From Elysia marginata (Eukaryota; Mollusca; Gastropoda; Plakobranchidae): a DNA stretch of 21,335 bases. The position numbers were made by a program, and so were the translations under genes. The stretch is from the NCBI GenBank assembly GCA_019649035.1, contig BMAT01005364.1, positions 238,139 through 259,473 on the forward strand, given 5' to 3'. Positions 11,434-19,850 of the stretch are shown here, piece by piece (the stretch's first letter is position 1; every line of letters starts with the position of its first letter). A model generated the notes under the pieces. It was not told the DNA's origin. It made no database searches and worked only from the letters and a program-made list of their open reading frames with translations.

Positions 11434-11502
11434 CAGACAGAGATACATGTACATATATCCAGACAGATGCAGAGAGAGAGACAGGCAGACAGAGGCAGAG
11501 AT

Positions 11503-11550
<48 letters not shown>
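11381..11550. repeat. Compound GA / GACA microsatellite
   Basis: GA arrays interrupted by GGCAGACAGA-type units and by a short non-repeat island near 11442-11462. It lies inside the left duplication arm, opposite the CT/GTCT array of the right arm. Confidence 0.93.
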
Positions 11551-11555
<5 letters not shown>

Positions 11556-11765
11556 GTGCTGTACATTAATATAACAGCTTAATTCTACCTAATACAGTGT
11601 ATTTCAATAACAATTTTCCCAAATCCATGCTTATCATCACACAATTGGTTACCCTATGAAGCAGTAAAGTTAAACTTAGATACGGTGCTTATTGGTCAAG
11701 GTCGCTTACACGAACCATGCACGATTATTTTAATAACAGATTGAGTTATATATATATATAACGTA

Positions 11766-11847
11766 GCTGTGATGGCCGAGTGGTTAAGGCGTTGGACTTG
11801 AAATCCAATGGGATCTTCCCGCGCAGGTTCGAACCCTGCTCGCAGCG
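11766..11847 (+). tRNA. tRNA-Ser(UGA), copy 2
   Basis: An 82-base serine tRNA identical at all positions to the copy at 10977, with anticodon TGA at 11799-11801, A box at 11773-11783 and B box at 11826-11836. TTTT at 11853-11856 is the likely Pol III stop. Upstream is a short TATATA run (about 11749-11760). It forms the right end of the left arm of the inverted duplication. Its flanks differ from those of copy 1 although the gene bodies match exactly. Confidence 0.97.
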
Positions 11848-11852
11848 ATTCA

Positions 11853-11856
11853 TTTT
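11853..11856 (+). terminator. Pol III terminator of tRNA-Ser copy 2
   Basis: A TTTT run begins 6 bases after the mature 3' end. Confidence 0.65.
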
Positions 11857-12334
11857 ACAATTTTCTTTATCGAAACAATATGCATAAATATTTTTAGGGC
11901 TATAGATTTGCGACGGTTAAGCTGGCTCTCACAACCGGTCAGTGCAAGAATGTCACTTTGATTTTGTAAAAGCTAAATAGAACTATACGAAATTTTTCAA
12001 AATACACTATGGTGCATGGTCCTTGAAAAATATTTTATTAGTTGAAACAATGTTTTGTCCACTGGCTTGCAAAATAGGAATAAAAAGTTACGGGGTTTTC
12101 CTAAACTAATTATAAATGTGGAAATCTCGCTTTAAAACAGATTTTAAAAGGTAAATACCGGTAGCCCGGATTAAGAATCTTTTCAAAAGTGATTTATGGC
12201 ATCCATGCTTGGCAGCAGTTGTTAGGCGGTACAAACACTTCCAATTAGTAGGCGCATAAAACGGATTTTAGACCTAAAAACACTTCGAAACATCAAAATT
12301 ACTTTATCAAGAAGAAGAGCTTTTCTAACCCTCT

Positions 12335-12369
12335 CCCCCCCCCCAAAAAAAAAAAAAAAAAAAAAAAAA
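12335..12369. repeat. C10-A25 homopolymer junction
   Basis: Ten C followed immediately by twenty-five A. It is prone to sequencing error and slippage. It could be the tail of an old retroposed copy, but no parent sequence or target duplication is recognised. Confidence 0.85.
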
Positions 12370-12504
12370 TAGCATCTTTTCAAGATTATTTTCAGTACAA
12401 TGTAGCAGGCCATTTCGATCTACTTGATTCCTGAACAAATGGCCTAGAATGAGAGCTTGTACCCCTGTAGTATCCCTCTGTAAGCAGTACGCCTAGAAGT
12501 GCCA

Positions 12505-12620
12505 TAACCCCGGTTCGCGTCCGCACCTCGAAAACGAGGCCGGTTCATCTGCGCGCGGGCAGGTGTAAACAAACCGTCGCCGCGACTGTGCAGTCTCAGT
12601 AGCTTTGCGCTTCGAGTGAT
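12505..12620. promoter_or_regulatory. CpG-rich patch with a strong forkhead-type site
   Basis: In an AT-rich surround this patch is clearly GC- and CpG-rich (for example GTTCGCGTCCGC, CTGCGCGCGGGC, CCGTCGCCGCGAC). It contains TGTAAACAAA near 12563-12572, which matches the forkhead consensus (G/A)TAAACA. It could be a regulatory element or the promoter of an unrecognised transcript. Nothing else supports a function. Confidence 0.3.
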
Positions 12621-12774
12621 CGCCGGTTTCATCTTATACACTAGCTTAAAACAATCGAAATATTATGCAATAAAGCAATGTTATAATAATTTTTTTCTTA
12701 AACGAAGAGATTTTTCTCTCCGATCAGAGCTACATAATGACTCACTCGAAGAAACCAAAACAGAAAGCATTAAA

Positions 12775-12952
12775 CAGGGATGCACTTTTTCAGGTTTTAA
12801 CCTGAAATCAGGTTATTTTGGCTCTTTCGGTGCTGTTTGAACCTACTTTACTATGGCTGTTGTGTATTCAGTCTGAGTCGATTTTGTATGAAGGCTAAGA
12901 GGCAGGCAGAAAAAAAGTTCGTGCTTTTTTCTCTATATTGAGAACATCCCTG
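12775..12952. mobile_element. hAT-like non-autonomous element (MITE), copy 2
   Basis: A 178-bp element bounded by perfect 8-bp inverted ends, CAGGGATG at 12775-12782 and CATCCCTG at 12945-12952. It is flanked on both sides by ATTAAA (12769-12774 and 12953-12958), a likely target duplication. hAT elements normally make 8-bp duplications, so 6 bp is short; a TTAA-type insertion with one extra base per end is an alternative reading. Next to the left end is CAGGTT-TT-AACCTG then CAGGTT, matching copy 1 in layout. There is no coding capacity. Confidence 0.6.
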
Positions 12953-13238
12953 ATTAAACATTTTGGAAAGGAAATTAAACCAAAACAAAGAATTATTGTC
13001 TCAGGTCTTTTCTACAGATGTAAAATTTTAATTAAGGTGAATCTTAATCAAATATCATCGAAATTAGCTTTAAAAGAGCAGTCTTGTTTTGTTTTTTCAA
13101 TCGCATTACAATACACTGTGTAAATAACGTGGCTTTACTATATAAGTTCTGAAATGTTGTGCCTCGATAGAGTATCAAACGTCTTGGGGAATCGTAGTAA
13201 AATAGCATTTAAAAATTACAGATATGGAGCTTTCTGCC

Positions 13239-13242
13239 AAAA
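13239..13242 (-). terminator. Likely Pol III terminator of tRNA-Ser copy 3
   Basis: AAAA on the plus strand is TTTT for the minus-strand tRNA, 17 bases after its 3' end. Copy 2 has T4 at the sixth base, where copy 3 has only T3 followed by GG, so the trailer is longer here. Confidence 0.5.
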
Positions 13243-13259
13243 TAGATTGCCAAATGAAT

Positions 13260-13341
13260 CGCTGCGAGCAAGGTTCGAACCTGCGCGGGAATATCCCATT
13301 GGATTTCAAGTCCAACGCCTTAACCACTCGGCCATCACAGC
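13260..13341 (-). tRNA. tRNA-Ser(UGA), copy 3, two-base variant
   Basis: A serine tRNA on the minus strand, with anticodon TGA at 13308-13306. It differs from copies 1 and 2 at two of 82 positions. One is C to A in the variable-arm loop (13292). The other is C to T in the 3' half of the T stem (13271), which turns a G-C pair into G-U and alters the last B-box base. All stems still form, so it is probably functional, or only slightly decayed. TTTT on the minus strand at 13242-13239, 17 bases downstream, may terminate transcription. Upstream is a TATATA-type run as in copy 2. Confidence 0.93.
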
Positions 13342-13540
13342 TATATATGCAAAAGTCTCAAGATCTTATTTTGATTTAAAAAAATAATCACGCATGGTTC
13401 CTGTAAGTCTCAGTTTAACTTCACTACACCATTAAGTGACGAAATAAAATACATGTAATAAGTGATGATAAGCACGGACTTAGGAAGAATTGTTGTTGAA
13501 ATATTGGGTAAAATTAAGTTATTTTAATCATTTACAGTAC

Positions 13541-13689
13541 CTGTCTGTGTCTGTCTGTCTCTGTCTGTGTCTGACTGTCGGTCAGTCTGTGTTTCTCGTG
13601 TCTCTCTGTGTGTCTCTCTGTCTGTCTGTCTGTCTTTCTGTCTCTGTCTGTCTTTGTCTGTTTCTCCCTCTTTTCTCTCTCTCTCTCAC

Positions 13690-13724
<35 letters not shown>
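13541..13724. repeat. Compound CTGT / CT microsatellite
   Basis: A CTGTCTGT-type array passes into pure CT by 13724. It is the right-arm counterpart of the GA/GACA array at 11381-11550. Confidence 0.93.
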
Positions 13725-13728
<4 letters not shown>

Positions 13729-14140
13729 TTTATGATGTAGAGACCTGTTTTAGCACAGATAAGTTCGTGGTATTTGTACCGTTTTGCATTTAAAAAATAA
13801 AAAAAAAATTAATATAAAATTAATGGGTATAACTTTTGCATTCAACGATCTTTTTTTTCAACAGAATGGCTACGAAAAAGGTCGTTAAAAGCGCTGGTAC
13901 TTAAATCTTATTCTCAAGTCTTGTTTCCAGATTCAAATGATGCTTGGGAGGTATCTTTTTTGTAAAGCAACATGCAACAGACTTATGGGTCTTTTTTTCC
14001 TATCAGTATGGGTGTCCCCTTTCACTAAAAAGGGTTTGAGAATTTTAAAGACTACAGAGCAATGTAGAAACCGATTTTACTTTTACTAAATTATGAAAAT
14101 TCTACAGAGTAAGTATACACATGTAGGTGTCGAATCAAAT

Positions 14141-14235
14141 GCTAATTTTAATGATTTTATCATTGCTTCTCATTTCTAACTCGTTGTACTGAGCGTATTG
14201 ATGCACACTTATTATTACTTAATAGCTCAAGTAGT
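14141..14235 (+). repeat. Dispersed direct repeat, copy A
   Basis: It matches 16092-16182 in the same orientation: GCTAATTTTAATGATTTT is shared at the start, then CTGAGCGTA, TGATGCACACT and AATAG follow in order, with small indels. Its origin is unknown; it starts about 125 bases beyond the right duplication arm. Confidence 0.75.
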
Positions 14236-15466
14236 GAGCGTGATACTGAACCTAATTTCTTTTTCTTGATCTGCCTGTATGTCTGTACCCTCTCTATTTA
14301 TCTAACCCTGATTCTTTATCTTCCCCTCTCTCTCTTTCTCTCTTTCTGTCTCTCTCTCTCTCTATCTTTGTCCACCTCTCTATTTCTATCTACCTCTAGC
14401 TTTCTTGCTCTCATTCCTCTGTTTTTCTGGGTTCCTTTTTCTACCTTTCTGTTTGTTTTTCAGTTTTTGAGCATCGCACAACACCATCATTTTCGCTCGA
14501 TCATTCTTTCTCATGTTCTTTATTTCTTTCTACTTTTTACATTTCGACTTCTATATCATTCTCTCAACTTTATCCTCAAAACACTCACGCTCTCTATGAT
14601 TGGGCCTTGCAGTACAAAACAGTTGCTAGTGTAGATTCCCTGTTAAACTCTTACAATGTAGTACGTTAAAGCACTGCATCTACCGTAACAAAAAACTGTG
14701 GTTTTATGTTCGATCCCAACTTAGTTAGCCTGGGTAAGGCTGTGCAACTGACTTATTTTTAACGACGACTCAAATCCTCAAAATAACTACACCAAATTCT
14801 GAATAACAGCTGAGTACATTGTAAGCATATGTGTCAACAAGACACTGGCATTTTCATATGCAATATACGAGTATGCAAAAACTTTTAAAACACATGTTGA
14901 CTTTATTACCAAAAAAGGACAAAAAGCAAAAAAAAAGTTTAGAGTATAAAATGTTTTGAAAAGGCATTTTTTTCTTACTAAACTGTTCAGTTTAAAAAAT
15001 CTCTTTCAATCCTTTCTCTTTGTCACTACCTTTCATTTTTGCCATGCTATTTAAGTAGCTATTATTCTTTTGGGTTTTCAATAATCTCCTTTTCTGTTTC
15101 TGGTATTTCTATGCTAATTATATATTGTTAATACTATTTAATCTATGTGTGTATAGTGGAACTTGCTTGTGATTTGTGATGTACATCAGTGTAAGGCCGT
15201 ATCTCTATTGTCTATCTGCCCCATCCTGCTGTCAGCCTAAAGTACAACATATATACTACATATCAAAGACCTATTCATATAACAGATTTTTATTTGTTTT
15301 TGACTTATGTTTATATCCGTCTTTTGTTTTTATTATCTACCTGCCAATCTACCTATCTACCTACTTACGGCACCTAATTATTTATCTTTCTATTTGTCTG
15401 TTATATCTCCATCTAGCTGTCTCAACATATAACCATCTAGCTCTCTCTCATCTATCTCTATCTACA

Positions 15467-15509
<43 letters not shown>

Positions 15510-16091
15510 AGACCTCTATTAAGAAAATTTTCTGCAAGACACCCCTGCCCCTTAACCATTAAAGTTAAGCCAAACATTAGCTTCTTTGTTCTTTTCTGAC
15601 ACCCCTTACCACCATCTTACCCACCAATCACAGATAAACACTTTCTCTCTTTTTTTCTTCATATTTACTATAGGTTTTCAAAGGCCTTTTGCTAAGCCGC
15701 CTTAAAGATCGTTTGTTTTTGTAATTATCATGACCTTTAGTTCTTCCTTCATCGAATTCTCAACTCCTCCTGAGGGTGTATAGCTCACCTAACACCTACA
15801 AGAATTATAAATCTGCATCGTGAACAAGTCTATTACATGTACAAAGCGTGATGTTAACGCCATTTACTCTGCAACTTTAAGTCAACACTCACACATTTGC
15901 CGTTAGTTTGGAGTAACGATTGAGGCGGAATGCCATGACGATTTGAAAGACAGGCGGTTTTAGCCTGTGTAAATTGTACATTAAAATAATTATATTACAA
16001 GGGAAGATGAGTTTATTTTACAATTTCAAGACTTTGCTTGGACTAAAGGAAAAGCAGTGTAAAATAGAAGCAAATGCTGAAACCAGAGAAG
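14236..16091. other. Non-coding stretch with pyrimidine-rich and tetranucleotide repeats
   Basis: No gene is seen. From about 14250 to 14585 the plus strand is strongly pyrimidine-rich and impure (CT, TTTC, TATC). A second CT/TATC-rich block at about 15330-15509 ends in a regular TATC array. The remainder is AT-rich single-copy-looking DNA. Confidence 0.5.
15467..15509. repeat. (TATC)n microsatellite
   Basis: About eleven tandem TATC units, nearly pure, preceded by degenerate TCTA/TCTC units. Confidence 0.95.
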
Positions 16092-16182
16092 GCTAATTTT
16101 AATGATTTTGTAGTTCCTACTCACTTCTACTGAGCGTAGTGATGCACACTAATTGTTGCTTAAATAGTCTAACTGAGTTCTA
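16092..16182 (+). repeat. Dispersed direct repeat, copy B
   Basis: Partner of 14141-14235 and about 5 bases shorter. Both copies are followed within about 150 bases by long pyrimidine or purine microsatellites, but of opposite strand sense (CT after A, GA after B). Confidence 0.75.
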
Positions 16183-16323
16183 TGTGGAGGGAAGGGGCAA
16201 GAGACATTATATTTTTAAGAGAGATGTGGATACATAAAGATCTATAGACAGATTCCTTGATAGGATAAAAAATGTGAGATGTATTAAATGCAAATTTTGT
16301 TTGTGGTAGATCGAGAGCTATAG

Positions 16324-16362
16324 AAAGAAAAAAGAGAGAAAAAGAGAGGGAGAGAGAGAGAA

Positions 16363-16435
<73 letters not shown>

Positions 16436-16468
16436 AAGAGAGAGAGTGAGTGTGTGTGTGTGTGTGTG
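16324..16468. repeat. Compound GA / ACAG / TG microsatellite
   Basis: An impure GA array (16324-16402) is followed by about eight ACAG units (to about 16434), another GA stretch, and a TG array (16450-16468). Open frames through it on the minus strand are repeat artefacts. Confidence 0.95.
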
Positions 16469-16539
16469 CAGATAGTGTAGAGAGAAAAAACAATGAGATA
16501 AAATTTAAGGTTAAAATATTAAATTGCAAGTGGAGACAA

Positions 16540-16920
16540 ATTTCTTATCCCATGTGTTCCCGAAAGACACCATTCAATAAAAGTGCCGTTCTTTGAACCC
16601 TCTGGCCTCAATGAGTCTGTTTTGTGGAGTAGATAATGAGTGAAAGTTCAGAGCTGCAATACATGATCGAGAACCGCTTCATGATTACAGGTGTATTTAC
16701 GGTGGTGTGTGTATACACGTCCCTTGGACCTTGTGCTGTTAATCATGCCCTCAGCTTATTATGTTGTTGTTAGTAGTAACGACTGAAGCAGTACTAATTA
16801 CATTAATACTCGTCAAGAATTCGAGCCGCACTGGAGTCAAAACTTTGTTAATCCGGAGGCTCCGTTATTCAACCCTGACTCGCATTATTGAAGCATTAAT
16901 GACCCATTCACGGAAATTTG
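16540..16920. promoter_or_regulatory. Candidate cis-regulatory island
   Basis: Repeat-free DNA of balanced composition between simple repeats. It contains several factor-like motifs: CAGGTG (E-box), GGACCTTG (nuclear-receptor/ERR-like half-site on the reverse strand), ACTAATTACATTAATAC and GCATTAATGA (homeodomain-type ATTA sites). It has no coding frame. Motif content alone is weak evidence. Confidence 0.2.
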
Positions 16921-17439
16921 TTTCCGACTACTAGAAGGAATTTTTTTTACAGAAATCGAAATGTAAAGGAAATCGATCAGCTTGATTTTAAAAAGATACC
17001 AGGAATAAACATAGTTTAAGGCATAAATATTTTCACAAGTTCGGGCATTTATTACGTATAATTTTGCTAATGTACACAGCGATGTCCAGGCCATTCATTT
17101 GGAATGAATTTAATGTGGAGTGAATGAGAATGACCAAAACATGCATTGTCATAATTATTTCGAATGGCCTATAAAGTGATTACGATTTTGTGTGTGTAAA
17201 GAAACCAATTGTGCAGCAAGTAAAAAACAAATAAAAAACAAAAAACAACGATATAATTTATTTGTATATGAGGCTCAAAGAACTGCTTCTTTTTACCAAC
17301 AAGGAAAAAAAAAAGCCTGACGGCATGTCAGATTAAAAAAAGAAACAACGCAAATTACTTGAAGACACGATGATGTAGTCAGAAGATAAAACTTTAATTA
17401 AAAACTGAAACCTTTACGAATAAGTTACAGTCTAGTTTT

Positions 17440-17660
17440 TGGAATCGCTCCGTAATAGTTAAGCGCGATTTTTTTGCATACAATATTCGATTTCGCACAG
17501 TTCCAGTTGCGCCAATTCACGACTACCTGCGTTTAAGAGTATTATCACATTTTGAGAGCTATTACGCCTTTAATCTGCAGCTGCCAAGGGGCAGACAAGG
17601 GTTTCTCTCATTGGTCTATTTTCAGTAGTAAAAACACATATGGCTGTGAGCGACAACAGT
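17440..17660. promoter_or_regulatory. Candidate cis-regulatory island 2
   Basis: A mixed-composition segment with TTTGCATAC (POU-like), CAGCTG (E-box), CATTGGTC (inverted CCAAT) and CATATG (E-box). It has no coding frame. This is inferred from motif resemblance only. Confidence 0.15.
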
Positions 17661-18265
17661 TTTACAGCCTGTTTAATCTAGAATTAGTATTAGTGTTAGT
17701 ATTGTTGAACTGCATAGCGATGGTATCCTAAGTAAGAGGATTTCACTCGGAAAATCCGGCACTTGAGGTCTCCCAAAGTTTATAGAGTACGTTGGTAACA
17801 GTATGTGTATTGTGGGAGGGCAATAAGTTTGCATACACCTTCATTAAGAATGTTGGTCTCAACTTTGAGACATAAAGTATTGAGCAAAATCAAAAAAAAA
17901 ATGTGAATGGGGAAAAGGCTTTGTAAACAACATTCTGATATACACTAACAGATTACATAAAAATTTTTGTAATTTTATTTTTTAGCTATGTAATTTTTAA
18001 AAACTGTAGCCGAATACATGTCTTTAACTCCTTTTCTATTTTAATGAAAAACATATTCACTACTTGTTGCAACATTCTTTAAGTCCGTAAAGAGGTTTTT
18101 TTTTTAGGTTCTCAGGGAAGATAATAAATTTTGTCCGGGAATAAATAATTTTAGGCATTATAAAGCTTTCTAGCTATCACTTTTTTACTTTCTGAAAAAA
18201 AACTATTAGGATTTTGATTTAATAATAATCAAACAGTGCGAGTATTAGAACACAGAGTTTTATTT

Positions 18266-18267
<2 letters not shown>

Positions 18268-18306
<39 letters not shown>
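18268..18306. repeat. (CT)n microsatellite
   Basis: A pure CT array of about 39 bases. It is followed by a small inverted repeat, ACGTAG-TTC-CTACGT (18316-18330). Confidence 0.96.
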
Positions 18307-18307
<1 letters not shown>

Positions 18308-19772
18308 AGCTATTTACGTAGTTCCTACGTAGTACAAGGCAATAATCCGTTCTCAAAGGACATATTTACCTCGCTGATCACTGGCCATTGCATTGTCGTT
18401 GAACAAGCATAACATTAATATAAGTCAATGCATACAAATAATGTGAACCCCCATTGTTCTGATCGAGTTTTAGGGCCCTAATCCGGAACACCCTAACTTG
18501 TACAGTTTACTAAGCCTAAGTGGCAAGTCAACCAAGTAGTACTAACTTTCAAACTTGTTTTCTTGCCAACCATAATACAACACTCCGTGACCGGCCGATC
18601 CGCGCTGACGGAGGAAATCGGGTGTGAAAGTTGGTGACGGCTTATGGAATCCGCTGCTAAACCCCGCATTAGTGGACGGCTGCTGGCAGCAAGTTGAAAG
18701 AGGTTCTGTCTTGTACTTGAGAGAGTAAAAAAAAGTGACCAACTTCGACAATAAGAACAAGAGACAATCCAGAGGTAATGAGAAAAGGTAGCGAAAAATC
18801 GCATCGAAGCGAGTAAAAATATATTTCCGCTACCTCTTTTCGTTCATCATCAAGTTTACTATCATCTTCACAATCATCATTAGCATCGTCATCACCAGAA
18901 ACACCTTCATCATCGAATCATTTTCTTTTTTTTCTTCTTCAGCTTTTGCTCATTTTTCCTCCTTCTTGTTCTTGCTCTTCTTGTTTTCTATGTTGTTGTT
19001 GTTGTTCTTCTTCTTCATTTGTTGTGGCTGCTGCTCCGTTTTGTTCGCATATTTTCTACCTCTTTTTGTGGTATTTTAAACCAGTATCGTTTACAGATTT
19101 TTAAATTCCTTTATTTAGTTTTTGTCCCCTATATAGGCTATGGACACACATACTATGCATTTTCAAGGGTGAAGTATTAAGTTCTTTGGAGGGGGTTTGG
19201 GTGTGTGTGTGAGTGGGGTGGGTTGGGGGGGGGGGTGACTCAGTTATGTTTATGTCGTCACAGTCCTCTTGTGACACGACTTTCCGCTTCAACGAGGGCC
19301 AGGGAAGGCAGCATTAGCTCGTGCACCAGCTCAGCGGTTGGCACGCCTGGGGACTGCAGGGAATGCCTGGGGGTTCTCTTGGTACTGCCACCGTCCCCCT
19401 GATGCCTGGTCACGTCGCAGCCATTACAGTCCGATCATTATTGTGAAGTCAGATACATAAACTGTGACGAGTACTTTAGGAAAAAAATCTTTATAAGCTT
19501 GACTTTATTTGCTAAGATGTTAAAAAAAAAACAACCGGAGCTTAAAGGTAGGCTCTAATACATAAAGTTCCTCATTGGACTTCAAACAAGACCAATTGAG
19601 TTTAAGACCTGCATTCGACTACCCAGAGCATTTCAGGGTATCAAGGATGTGACAAGCTTTTTTTTTACTAAGGTTTTTTAAAATCTTACTTGTGGGTAAT
19701 TTCACGTATTTTAAATCTGCATTTACAAACGATTTTGTCAAAATGATCGGTGTCTTTGGTCATTATAGGTTC
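18307..19772. other. Non-coding stretch with GC-richer patches and trinucleotide repeats
   Basis: No gene can be supported. A GC-richer segment occupies about 18560-18730, with overlapping minus-strand frames of unknown meaning. An ATC-rich block (about 18845-18915) and a TTC/TTG-rich block (about 18925-19040) follow. A second GC-richer segment lies at about 19255-19430, preceded by GT and poly-G runs (19195-19235). Confidence 0.45.
18840..19040. repeat. Imperfect trinucleotide repeats (ATC then TTC/TTG)
   Basis: Repeated CATCAT/ATCATC units on the plus strand pass into TTCTTC/TTGTTG units. On the minus strand one frame reads as a run of Asp and Glu, but it begins at a stop codon and is best explained by the repeat. 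Confidence 0.75.
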
Positions 19773-19850
19773 AAAGCTGAGAGAGAGTGTGTGCGTATGT
19801 TTGCGCGCGAGACAAAGCTGAGAGAGAATGTGTGCATGTGTGCACGAGAT
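19773..19850. repeat. Two-copy tandem repeat, unit about 40 bases
   Basis: AAAGCTGAGAGAGAGTGTGT... (19773-19813) is repeated as AAAGCTGAGAGAGAATGTGT... (19814-19850). The second copy is four bases shorter and has substitutions. Confidence 0.8.

Larger units (their letters stand above)
11096..11856 (+). repeat. Left arm of a diverged inverted duplication carrying tRNA-Ser copy 2
   Basis: This arm matches the reverse complement of 13252-14015 in the same order throughout. Anchors are 18/18 at 11171-11188 versus 13920-13937, 18/18 at 11257-11274 versus 13839-13856, 24 of 25 at 11312-11336 versus 13763-13787, a 13-base match at 11628-11640 versus 13462-13474, and 17 of 19 at 11712-11730 versus 13382-13400. 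A GA-rich array sits at the matching place in both arms. Between anchors the match is loose. Exact outer ends are uncertain by a few tens of bases. Confidence 0.85.
11857..13251. other. Spacer between the inverted arms, no gene
   Basis: About 1.4 kb without a supportable gene. It contains a C10-A25 homopolymer junction (12335-12369), a CpG-rich patch (about 12505-12620) and the MITE at 12775-12952. Short open frames here have no recognisable domain. Confidence 0.5.
13252..14015 (-). repeat. Right arm of the inverted duplication carrying tRNA-Ser copy 3
   Basis: This is the inverted partner of 11096-11856. Read on the minus strand it runs from an AAAGACCC-containing segment (near 13988), through a CT/GTCT array (13541-13724), to the tRNA and the trailer ATTCATTT. 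The trailer is shared with copy 2. The tRNA body is 98% conserved while the flanks are clearly more diverged, so either selection or gene conversion has kept the tRNA. Confidence 0.85.
16183..18267. other. Non-coding stretch with two mixed-composition islands
   Basis: No gene is recognised. It contains the compound microsatellite at 16324-16468 and two islands of more balanced composition, about 16540-16920 and 17440-17660, listed separately as weak cis-regulatory candidates. The rest is AT-rich. Confidence 0.5.

Noticed and set aside
11268..11504. 78-codon open frame with Arg-Glu repeats
   Set aside because: The Arg-Glu run is the translation of the GA microsatellite.
12335..12369. Poly-A tail of a processed pseudogene
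   Set aside because: No parent coding sequence is recognisable upstream, and the adjoining C10 run is better explained as a homopolymer expansion.
12616..12840. 74-codon + frame running into the MITE
   Set aside because: It crosses the MITE left end, has no recognisable domain, and sits between repeats.
13541..13724. Repeat array considered as CRISPR-like
   Set aside because: The units are 2-4 bases with no spacers, and the genome is eukaryotic; it is a microsatellite.
14041..14130. A fourth, decayed tRNA-Ser beyond the outer end of the right arm
   Set aside because: Copy 1 lies just outside the left arm, so a mirror copy was looked for. No acceptor, anticodon or B-box remnant is visible there.
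16284..16529. Ser/Leu-rich and His-Thr-rich minus-strand frame
   Set aside because: It is the translation of the GA, ACAG and TG arrays.
18670..18918. Asp/Glu-rich minus-strand frame, suggesting an acidic protein exon
   Set aside because: It begins directly after a stop codon with no ATG, and the acidic run follows from ATC-type trinucleotide repeats.
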